A stretch of 64,000 nucleotides of DNA from contig PYIU01000011.1 in NCBI GenBank assembly GCA_003415625.1, positions 261,001 to 325,000 on the forward strand. The letters run 5' to 3'. Positions 36,201-47,004 of the stretch are shown piece by piece. Source of the DNA: Aquanectria penicillioides (lineage: Eukaryota > Ascomycota > Sordariomycetes > Hypocreales > Nectriaceae). Below the pieces are notes generated by a model. It did no database searches. It was not told the origin of the DNA and was given only the letters and a program-made list of their open reading frames with translations. A program made the position numbers and the translations under genes. Each line of letters opens with the position of its first letter. The stretch's first letter is position 1.

Positions 36201-39200
36201 CTTCCTTGGATATTAAACTGGCCCAGAATTTCCATACTTAGCCACCAGCCCTCCAAAAGGCCAAAGACCGAGGCTGTGCGGAACACATCTGGCCGAGTGA
36301 GTTCCAAAAGAATGAGCTTGCCACCACTGCAGATAGTTAGTACATGAGTTTCCATCTCGAAATGGGATTGTTTACGGCTTCAATAATTTTCGACAGTTTT
36401 CCAGCGTCACTGACAGGTTAGACGTAGCATGCAACACCGCAGCAGCGAAAACAATATCATAGGTTCCGCACTCGAAGCCCTGTGACAGAGGATCATGCTC
36501 AACATTCAGCGTCTTGAATCTCATTCGTTTTCCGTGACTTTGATATTGTTCCTGAGCTGACTGGAAAAAGAATGGAGAAATATCAGTGTAGTCGAAGCTG
36601 CCATAGCGCGGGACATCCTGTGCGTCATCACCGCTCGATGCGAGAGTCTTCATGAGTTGGTGCGTTAGAGCACCCGTACCAGCTCCCACCTCTAGGATCT
36701 TGGCGCCAGGGTTCTTGTGAACATATGAGTCGAGGTAGCCACGCAGTCTCTTCAAACATGGCATAACATCGTACTGGAGCAATAGTTAGCACGAATTCAT
36801 TTTCAAATGGCCAACAGAATCTCCAATGGTAGCTGAATAGGACAGAAACCACTCACCAGCTCGTAATAGTAGTCCTTGACTAGGTCACCCTGGAAGAGAA
36901 CACTGAGGGCATCTATTTCGCCGCTCAAGAAATTGGTAATCTTGGGGCCTACGGACGTGAAAAATCCGCCCTGTTTGTTTGTAGACGCAACCTTTTGTGT
37001 TAGTGTTTCAACATAGTCATCATCTAGTAGCCGAGCTCTCCATTCTGGGGAACTGAAGGGGGTGGCGCCGTCTTCAAGTAATCTCATGCGGTACTCCATC
37101 CATTTATAGTACATCTTTGTGTGATGCTTCAATTTCGAACTTTCAGCCCAGTCACCGTCAGTTAGTTTCAGAGCCCGTTGAATGTACGCCGTGGTGAGAA
37201 AGTCAATCTCGGTGTAAAAGTCGACTGGTTCGGCGTCGTCGAGCACCACTCCATCACAAAACGCCTGAATGCCAGTAACTGGAATCAAATCAAGGTCTGG
37301 TTTCCAGTCGACGTTGTGGCACCTGGATTTCACAGTCTGCTCAACATCCTCACCTCCATCGGTAGAAGCAATGATAGTGGTTTTGGCACCCTCCATCTCA
37401 ACCAATACCTCTTGGCCAGCGGAATCGAGAGCTGTAATCGTACTCTCTGTTTCGCGAAGACCTGTCCAGCGCGTATTGGCATAGACCTTGACTGAATCGG
37501 TTTCAGGGTGACTCAATCCTTTGTTAGATAACTTGATCCGCTCAATGTATGTTGGGACCATTGTGGGCATTGCTACAGTGTCTCCTTTGGTGTAGGCGGT
37601 AAAGATGGTCTGGAGAATGCCATCAAACGTTGTGGGATGAATTGTGTGTGGCTGGACGACCTTTGAGCCCTCGTAGCTGGCCCATGGAAAGGTCTTGACC
37701 TCCGACACAATGCTTTGGTCGCCACTGTACGCAACAGAGCTGATAGAACGGAAGGTTGGCCCATATTCATAGCCACAGCGAACCAAATGCTCATACAGAG
37801 CTTGAGAATCCACTCCATTGTTGCACTTGTCAATGGCGTTGCGATACTGCTGGCGGTGATTCTCAGTCCACGCAAGAGATTCTTTACCACGGTCAATTTC
37901 GGAGTATTCAGTCGCGTATGTAACCTGAATTGATCCGCGACAATTTTCAACCCAGGAATCTCCGTCGTAGGTGCAAAGACGGAAATCGAACCACCCCGAA
38001 TCTTTGTCATCTGCATCTTTCCGGGGCCGAAGACATGTCTCGACTTCGATTCCTTCAGCAGTGGTGGGGATATTGATGGCAGTTTGGAATCTGGTGTTCT
38101 TTAGAATGAAACCTGTAACGGCACGGCCAGGATCCGCCAACTGCTTCGATGCTTCAATGGCCATCGTAATCATTCCCACCGCAGGGTATAAGATGACGCC
38201 ATTGATCTAAATTTGTTAGCCTGTCTCCAATGAATGGAAAGTCCTCACCAACCTTGTGATCCTCGACCCAGGGAAGCTCTGAAACACGAATAATGTTCCT
38301 CCACTTAGCTTCAAGCGGGTTCCAGTCTTGGCTCGGGATCCCTAACAAATCCATCCTGCCAAAGCGCCGGAAACGGCTATCTTTGCTAAATCTGCTTTCG
38401 TGCCAGTAGGTTTGGCTATAGTTGAAGGGATAAGATGGAAGATCGGGAAGAGCCTTGGGAGGAGTAGCGGCCAACTGAGCAGATGGTTGCATGTTCACAC
38501 GAGCCAAGTCAATGCCGTAACCGAGACAATGAAGACGACCAGCCGCTTCAAGAATAGTTCGAACCGCAGAAATGTTGCGTTTCAGCAAGGATGTATATCC
38601 AATATCTCTCTCCTGGTCAATAGAACGGAGGATCTCTTTGATAGGCCCCTGAAGGGCTGCATGAGGGCCAAGCTCGAGAAGATCGTTGACGGATACCAGA
38701 CGGTGATGGCCACCAGATAGCTTCTTGACTCTATTCGCCGAGGACTGGGAGCAGAGTGTCGAAATTGCGTCTGAAAACAAGACTGTCTGTACCATATTTC
38801 TGACCCAGTAGTCTGGCTTTGAGACAATGTCAGGAGTGATCCACGTTCCTGTGACCGATGAGACCATCATTGGCGGATTTATTTGCGGTCCTTGGTCTGC
38901 TAGAGTGCCCATCGATGAGAGGTATTCTTGCCCAATTGTTTGCATCTGAAAGGAGTGGTAGGCAATGGAGACCTTTAGCCTGCGAGCGAAGATCTGATCA
39001 TCCACGAGGAGGCTCTCTAGACGCTCGAGGTGTCTTGAGTCCCCAGAGATGGTCAAGTTCTTGGGACTGTTGACACACGCGACCACAAGTTTGCTTTCGC
39101 CAAGTTCGGCCGAGACCTTCTCTAGGTATGGCTTTACAGCACTTCTTGACAGGCCCACTGCAAGCATACCGCCATTCATGTCGCTACACTTGCCGAGTTG

Positions 39201-41782
39201 AGAGGCCAGGGTGCCGCGGAAGTAAGCGACTTTCCACGCAGATTCTCGGCTGAGTGCCTTGGAAGCGTATCTTGATCAAGACTTAGCAGCATTCTGGATT
39301 CAAAACAGGGTCGTACTTACGCGGCAGCAATTTCACCGGAGGAGTGGCCAACGACAGCGGTTGGTCGAACCCCAAGGTGTTCCATCAAATCGACCAATGC
39401 CACCTGGAGAGCCGTACATAGAGTTTGGCTGTACTGGGTATCGTTGACATTCGTCTCTGATGCGCTTTTGAATAGCTCGTCTATATGTTCTCCAGTTAGA
39501 CATTTCGAGGAACATTAAACATGCTTCAATCACTACGTACCCACTGGATCCCAAGAGCAACCGAGGGTTTTCAGGTATGCTCCAGCTTCAACCATGGACT
39601 CCCTGAACACAGGGTATCGGAATAAGAGCTGTTTCCCCATTGCATACCACTGAGCACCTTGCTTCAAATCCAGATGTTAGCATCAGTCCTCATATCGAGC
39701 ATACAATCTACCTACACCGGTAAATATAAATGCCAGCTTTGGCGACTCTGTGGCCTTGATTGGCTTCGACAAGCCGTCCGGCAAGCTCTTGACCTTGTTC
39801 GAGTCGGTAGCTACCGCGAATGTTCGCCAAGGCAGATGACTCCTGCGATTTGCGAGCGTATGAGCCAGGTCTCGAGAGTAGATTCTCTCGGTCCCAGGAG
39901 CAAGCTGAAGGCTAGAAAGATACCCTCGCCAAGTTTCTGCTACCCGTGCGATGCCATCTCCATCAGCTGTAGACCACACAAAAAGCTGCGATTCTGTCTC
40001 TGAGATGGAGCCAGAGCTGTGATCTCCCTGTTTGTGCATGCCGTTGGCACCATTCACACCGATAGTACCATTGACGCCATTTGCACCGTTGACAAAATCG
40101 GCCCCATTCACTTGCTTAGGCAATTCGATACAGCTATCAGATGGAGTTAAGGACGGACACTCCTTGCATGGTGGCTCGGGGACAGTATTGTGGTTTCCCT
40201 TGAGCCCACGGAGGCAGAGGTAGTTATACGCATCCTCCAAAATTACATGGCTGTTTGCTCCACCGAAGCCAAATGATTGTACTGATGCTCGACGAAGGCC
40301 CTTGCACGGCCACGGCAGAGAGTCTGTTGGGATCTAAAAGCACAGGATGGCTTAGCGTTCTGTTCCTTCCAATTAATTTCTGTTACTGACCTTGATGTTC
40401 AAAAAGTCAGCATCAATCTTGGGGTTTAATCGCTCAAAATTGGTGCTTGTAGGCGGAATTACTCCTTTCTCAAGGGACAGGATAACTTTGATGACTCCCG
40501 CAACACCACTGGCACCTTCAAGATGTCCTATATTAGATTTCACAGACCCCCTAAAGTCCACCGTATTAGCTTTCGATCTAGCTTGATGAGAAAATAATCG
40601 AGATTGATGTCTTACACGTAGAGAGGCTCTTCTCGGGAGCGGTGAGGACGGAAAACGGCACCAATAGCTCCAGCCTCGATAGGATCGCCGACCGGGGTCC
40701 CTGTGTAAGCATTAGCAAAATTATTCCTCTGGCGATAATATCTATCCATGCTTACCTGTTCCATGAGCCTCAAAGTATCTGGTGGAGTGTAGGTCAAGAC
40801 CAGCTTTCTTGTACGCGTGACGAATTAGGGTCTCCTGTGCGTCTTTGCTTGGCTGTGTTAGACTCGGGGTTCTACCGTCTTGGTTTGAGCATGAGGATCG
40901 AATCACAGCTCGGATAGTGTCACCGTCATTGAGAGCGTCTTGCAGCGGCTTAATGACCAATACACCAAATCCTTCGCCTCTAGCATAGCCATTTGCACGA
41001 TGATCGAAGCTGTAGCACCGACTGTCCTTGGAGAGGAATCCAAGGTTATCTAAACCGGCAGTGAATTCGGGTCCGAATAAGACACTGCTTCCACAAGCCA
41101 AACCCTAGTTATGCGGATCAGAAACGCATTGAAGGACAGTCTTGGGTGAGCTTACCATGGTGGAATCGCCACTCCAGATAGATTGACATGCGAGATCCAA
41201 GGCCAGAAGACTGCTAGAGCATGCCGTATCGACGCTGGCACTTGGACCTTCCAAGTCAAAAAACCAACTGAGGCGATTTGCAATGATGCTCATAGAGGTG
41301 CCAACCATGTGATATTTTGGTGGTGCTGCGGCGTCTTTGAAGAGCATGGAGTTGTAGTCATTATTGAAGCAGCCGGAATATACACAGGTTCTTGTGCCAG
41401 CAATCTGCTCAACCGGGATGCCTGCGTTCTCAATAGCTCGGTAAGCCGTTTCCAGAGTGAAGCGCTGAACCGGGTCCATGGCTTCTGCCTCGGCAGTGCT
41501 AATGGAGAAGAATGGAGCATCAAAGGCGGCCAGGTCGCCCTGAATGAAATGGCCTCCACGCATGGAAAGACTGTCAAGGCGCGTTGCGTCGGGATGATGC
41601 CATCCGGAGATGTTGAAACGATCTGACGGGACCTCCTTGGACACGCATCGTTTCGAAATGAGCATGTCCCAGAATGCCTCGGCGGAGACTGCTTCATCAG
41701 GGAACCTGAAGGACATGCCTACAATGGCCAATGGCGGAAGCCTGGCATCTGGGCCGCCAGATTTCAAAGGTGACGACGCCAT
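33210..41782 (-). CDS. Highly reducing type I polyketide synthase (KS-AT-DH-MT-ER-KR-ACP)
   Basis: Iterative HR-PKS of about 2630 aa, assembled from 13 exons on the minus strand; introns are 46-83 bp and all keep frame. KS (about 1-430) has DTACSSSL with Cys188, [16 protein letters not shown] with His323, and KSNIGH with His363. AT (about 590-900) has GHSSG with Ser700. DH (about 1030-1330) has [10 protein letters not shown] with His1045. The C-methyltransferase has EVGAGTG near 1525. ER has [11 protein letters not shown] near 2065. KR has GGLGGLG near 2265 and a Tyr in GQANYAAGN. The ACP has YGVDSL with Ser2581. No thioesterase follows, so release needs a partner; an FSH-type hydrolase is encoded at 45432. 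A VNG-rich linker (482-505) separates KS and AT. Start ATG is at 41782. The product cannot be named. Confidence 0.96.
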
Positions 41783-42362
41783 TAGGCCCTGCAAAGCTGC
41801 TGTGTTCAGATGGTGTTTTGTTGGGTTGGTGTTGAACTACAGAGTCACATCTGTTCGGGAGAGGATGCCAGCACTTCCTCAAAACCACGCGGGTTACGTC
41901 TTTATGCCACAGCTGTAGCCCCATGCCGGGATCTCCAAGCTGAGCGCAACCCCTGGAGATAACATCTCGATCTGACCTATCGTCGAGGCTGTTCTCAGCC
42001 CCGGCTTATTACGGTGCCACGATCCGCAGATCCGCACACCATCCCTACCACAATAGCTCCACTCCATGATGACGGGCGCTACGCAGGTCGAAAACTTATC
42101 CTGGCCTCGCAGACCATGCTGCGCACGCTATGGGAGATCTAGGCCCTCAGACTCCCAAGCCAGAGATTACTCCGAGACACGCCGGGCGGCAAGACACTTG
42201 TCTCCCCGATCAAGCCAATAATTTTCGTATCGCCTTTGCCAGCCCGCTTACAAAGACGTGTCGCCTCGTTGGCGGTCGGCTTTTAGAGGAGAGGGCCACG
42301 ACTGTCCTTCAGCGACAAGTCACGGACGCAAAAAAAATCAAAGAACTCTTCGATTGCTCGTA
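41783..42362. promoter_or_regulatory. Shared promoter region between PKS and MFS exporter
   Basis: 580 bp lie between two divergently transcribed genes, so they can share control elements. A CCAAT box lies at about 42214-42218. Several CGG/CCG triplets are present (for example CCGGG near 41923 and CCGGGCGG near 42182), possible zinc-cluster regulator half-sites, but I see no clear repeated palindrome. Confidence 0.5.
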
Positions 42363-44442
42363 ATGGCTTCGCAGGCAGGCATCCAAAATGATGGCCCCGA
42401 GCGAAAGTACTGTTCGATCGTGGCCGAGACTACAGTGGCGCCAGCTCGATACTTTTCCAAGCCTCGGCTTGTCCTTGCGGTTCTTGGGTAAGTATTTCGT
42501 TGATGGCAGAATTGCAGATGGCTCGGAAGTGCTAATTGGACTTTTTTTCACCTCTAGGTTATCCTTGAGTGTGTTTCTCCCGTGTATGGAAGTTTCCATC
42601 GTCAGCACGTCTCTCATTACCATATCAAACGACCTCAATGGCTACAGTCAAAGCAGTTGGATTGTCACGGCCTATCTCCTCACATATACTGGTTGGTGCC
42701 TTGTTTTCCCGGAGGCTGAGCGAGCAGATACTAACAGCTAAATTTTAACATTGCAGGCTTCTTGATAATATGGTCGAAGCTCGGTGACATCTTTGGCATC
42801 AGGTCAACCTTGATTGCGTCAATGATCATCTTCATGGCCTTCTCTGGAGGGTGTGGTGCTGCACAGAGCATGAATCAACTGTCCGTTTGCAATCCCCGTT
42901 TCCCCGTCTATACTACAGAGATCTCTGGGTTAACATAAATACCATGCAGCATCATAAACCGCGCATTCCAAGGCATTGGCGGCGCGGGCGTCTACTCTCT
43001 GGTTTTGATCGCCTTCGTGCAGCTAGTTCCGCCTAGCCAGTTCAACCTGATATCTGCCATTGCATCGCTAGCCGTTGCAATGGGTCTAATTCTAGGCCCT
43101 TTAGTTGGAGGTGCTATCAATAATACTGGAGATTGGCGATGGGCATTTTTACTAAAGTAAGTTCCCTAAATCGGCTCTCTCGACAGACATAGCAGCAACT
43201 CACCTTGCAGTCTCCCGGCTGGAGCTCTCTCCATCGCCATTGTTGCGCTCGTACTTCCGCGAAACTTCCCTTACCACGCCGACCCATCACAAAAAAGCCT
43301 CCAGTTGGGGCTGCTCCGGAAAATCGACGTATTGGGTGCATGTCTATTATTGGCTGCCACTATTCTGCTCGTAACCGCCTTATCGGAGGGAGAGGTGCGC
43401 TATGCGTGGGACTCTGCCACAATCATCAGCATCTTTGCTGTTTCTGGTCTTCTATGGATCACATTCTTAGCATGGCTGTGGTATGCCAGCCGCAGGATGC
43501 CCCAGATTGAGCCCATGTTTCCCTGGCGCTTTTTGGAAAACCGCTTGTGGATGGGAGTCTTGGTGTAAGTGCGCCCGTGTTGGTGGTGGCGTCGCCGAAT
43601 ATCTGAAACTAAATAATCGTCTACACACTTCATAGGGGATCTTTTCTTACCGGTGCAACGAGTACAATCGCATTCATTGAGATTCCTCAGCGCTTCCAGG
43701 TTGTAAACGGGAACAATCCACTCGATGCAGGAATCAAGCTCATGACCTACGCCGCTGGAATTCCCATCGGCACTGCTGTGCCCACCTCGATGGCGAGATT
43801 CAAAGTGCCCTACATTGTGTCTCTGTGCATCGGTACCGCGTCGCAAATCATCAGCTTTTCATTAATGTCCACTATTCCCACGACGTTTGAGGTATGGCCC
43901 GGTCAGTACGGGTACTATTTCCTCGCGGGTCTGGGAACCGGAGCGTCGCTTGGGACCCAATACATGATGGCGCCTGTCGTCGTTGAGCCCCAAGATAAAA
44001 GTAAGTTTCGCCCTGCAGAAAGCTATTGGTGCTGGTGTACGATAGGGCTGACTAACAACTTCGCGCCTCAGACGTTGCCGTCGGAACGGTTGTTCAACTG
44101 CGCATGCTGGGTGGCGCCCTAGGAATTGCCATTGCCAATAGCGTCCTGAATAGTTACGTGCGGTCGCACCTCGAGCCCATCTTGCCAGGCACCGACATCC
44201 AGTCTATTCTTGATTCGCCGAGCGGCATTGCCGAGGCGCCTCAAGCAATAAGAGAAGAAGTGCGTCGGGTATTCGGCACCGCATACAACATGCAGATGCG
44301 CGCCGCTATTGCCTTCTGTGGCGCTCAGGTCCTATCAATTCTGCTCGTGTGGAAGAGGAAGCACATTCGGCTGAACAAGGAGGCCACCATTCAGGTAGAA
44401 GAGACAGAGGCCGAGTCTCGACTGGATTCGCAGAGTAAGTAA
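42363..44442 (+). CDS. MFS drug/metabolite exporter (14-TM type)
   Basis: Seven exons (42363-42487, 42558-42691, 42757-42880, 42950-43156, 43211-43564, 43636-44000, 44072-44442) give 559 aa. The sequence has the fungal toxin/drug exporter pattern: a first TM with LSVFLPCMEVSIVSTSL, WIVTAYLLTYTGFLIIWSKL, the loop GDIFGIR, RAFQGIGGAGVYSL, and GPLVGGAINNTGDWRWAFLLN, the motif C region of H+-antiporters. It is divergently transcribed from the PKS across a 580-bp region. The likely role is export of the polyketide and self-protection at the plasma membrane. The assignment to the cluster is from position. Confidence 0.93.
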
Positions 44443-45431
44443 CAACAAATGAACCAAATGATTACTGCATCGCTTGGCTTGCTAGCGGCGTCGGGCAGCA
44501 AACCTATCATCTGGCGGAGCTAGGCCTCAACGGTCGCCGTGAACTGGGAGTCGTTCAGCTGGCGGGCTATTTTCTGTAAATATCGCTAGGCAATGTTTCA
44601 ATGCGTCAGCTCTGATGTAAGAGCGCACGCAGTGCATTTCACGGTGACGTTTCTCAGCCGCGCCACACGAAACGATATCTATTGCCCCTGTCCCGCCGCC
44701 GCCCAGCCTGCCAATGCATCAGATCGGATGGATACGAGGTATTGGGATTCTCGGACTTGGCTCCCTGAAAAGGCCACATAGGGCAACACGCAGATCTGTG
44801 ACGTGTAAGAAACAACAAGCTACTCATGCATGGATTTAGCCCTAGTGTCATAGGCCCGCACGTCACAGCACCCAACGTGATACTGCAGTAAGAATCGATT
44901 TCTAATGTGATACATGTGCAAGTCCCAATCAGTGTTCGCTCCCGTGATATCGGGCAATTCAAACCCCTATAATAGATAGTGCCCACAAAACTACAGTAAG
45001 GTGTGCCCGAATGTCTGAGACACACACACGGAGGCGATGTTGGTGGACTAGACTGGTCACCTAGGCTAAGCCAAATGCGATGATCAAAATCTCACTTGTT
45101 GGACACACAAGTCGGTGGATACGGTACATCGGCTGAAGGCTAATTCTGCCTTTCTTGTGTTGTCGTCTTGTACGTCTCACTGTCTTGCTTATCGCCGTTC
45201 TTATACATGGGAGAGCCAGGTTTAATGTCCGATTGCCAGGGCGCCAGCTGGCTTCCAGGGTGTCATGTCCACAAAATCAGCCCTGTCAAGGTCGCTCTCA
45301 CTTATAATGTGCTTGGGTCTTATCTGCGCTCCAAAATAACTACACTGGATCGCACGTTTTTAGCTGCCCACCGCATCTTCGCTCGTACCTCGTAGGTTTC
45401 AGTCGCTATCCATACACTCGGATCTCCCAAG
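44443..45431. other. Intergenic, nothing recognised
   Basis: About 1 kb between the exporter and the hydrolase. It should include the hydrolase promoter. Open frames at 44593-44781 and 44654-45025 have no motif. Confidence 0.5.
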
Positions 45432-46332
45432 ATGCATTTCCTATGGTACGTGTTGGGAGCTGTTTTTCGCAATATTTTGTACTAACCTTGTGAAGTCTCC
45501 ACGGAAGGGGAACAACCGCCAAGGTCTGCTAAACCCTGTATTTACAAATACTTGTTTATTTATTTTTAATTCGCCGCGTGCTAATGCTTCCCAAAATCAA
45601 AGATTTTGGAGATGCAAATAGGTAAGTTTGTGAAATCTTTCTTGCCTAGTCCATAGCTTACTCGGCCAGCTGCAATCAAATACGAGCTGGGTGACCACCA
45701 CACATATGACTTTGTGGAGGGCGATGTGCCATGCGATGTTAACCCTGGTGAGTCTTTGACGCGAAAACGAGCAAGGAAAGACGGCAGCACTCATCAAAAC
45801 TCTAGCACTTAAAACCATGATGCCTGGCGAGGAGACAGCATTTACATACTTTCAAGACGGGTCCGCCGAATCGTGCATGAAGGCTATCAATGACTTGAAT
45901 ACTTTTTTGGTGACTGATGGACCTTATGATGGAGTAATCGCTTTCAGTGTAGCGGTTCCATTCATCATCTCGTGGATGATTCACCAAGTCAAACAAGGAA
46001 AACCCATCGAGTCAACTTTCAAATGCGCAGTCTTCTTTTCCTCTGGAGGTCTACCAAATGATATCGGAGAGCTAGAAAAGGGCAGTTTTGTAACGCTTAC
46101 GGGTGAACAAGTTGGGGAGCTTATCGATATCCCCACAGTACATATCTGGGGACAAGATGATGCATGGGCGGGTGCAGCAAAGGAATGCAGCAGCATGTGC
46201 AGGTCCGAGATGACATCGACATTTATGCATAGGGGTGGGCATGAGATTCCGGGGTCCAGTTCCGGGGATGCAGTGACCAGGTCTGTCAACATCATCCGCC
46301 GAGCAGTGCAACTCTCGGCTGCTGCTGCATGA
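45432..46332 (+). CDS. FSH1/LovG-like serine hydrolase (candidate PKS product release enzyme)
   Basis: Five exons (45432-45445, 45496-45523, 45603-45621, 45670-45747, 45806-46332) give 221 aa, normal for the family. The first three exons are 14, 28 and 19 nt; joined, they spell the family start MHFLCLHGRGTTAK followed by a LEMQ-type helix and ELGDHHTYDFVEGDVP. The catalytic set is Ser94 (VIAFSVAV), Asp164 or 165 (HIWGQDD) and His192 (RGGHEIP). In relatives the nucleophile elbow is GFSQG; here both glycines are replaced (AFSVA), which may alter activity. Such hydrolases release HR-PKS products in lovastatin-type pathways, and this gene sits next to a PKS lacking a thioesterase. The role is inferred. 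Confidence 0.85.
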
Positions 46333-47004
46333 GATGCCGTGGATCTTCTAATGCGGTGACTAAATCCATTCCAAGTACATGACCTCCTACGTTAAATCAT
46401 CCTCGGTGCCAACCATTCCATGTCAAATCCAACTTGAAACATGAATGAAGGATCATGGGTGACGTACTATTAGTTGTTGCATCACCAGTTCGCGGCTGTC
46501 ACCAACCAAGATACGATCAATTGTTAGCCAGGAGGTTTATGACCCACGAGAACCAGCAAAATAAACAAGAAATAGTTTGGGAATATTACAACTGGCACTT
46601 CCACTGTAGAAAGCAATTTAATACAACGACTTTGAAGACAAGTTCAAGATGTAGGGTAGACTGTTGTTTGGTGGGAGGGATCAAAATCCCGTACCACATG
46701 CTCGCAATGGACTCTCTGCCGACACCGTTCCAAATGAAGGAGAAAAAAAAAGAGAAATATGATGGTTTCCATGTCGCTATCTTAGAAAGTCGACGCCTTT
46801 AGGCAAAGTTCGTGAGCTCAGTTGTGACTTTGTTCAAAGTCACTTCAATTAACTAGATGGTACCGGCAACCCTTTTTCCAACTTTGCAAGCGATCCTCTC
46901 CAGTTCCTCGCTTCACATCCCTTCTAACTCGTGAAATGACAGGATGTCAATATTGACCAACAAAATCCCGTTTCATTGCCCTTCTCATACGTCATTATTC
47001 ACTC
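46333..47004. other. Intergenic between convergent genes
   Basis: The hydrolase and 5-oxoprolinase converge here. The frame 46455-46802 has no motif. The stretch presumably holds both 3' UTRs and terminators. Confidence 0.5.

Noticed and set aside
46455..46802. 115-codon plus-strand frame between hydrolase and oxoprolinase
   Set aside because: No motif and located where two convergent genes end.
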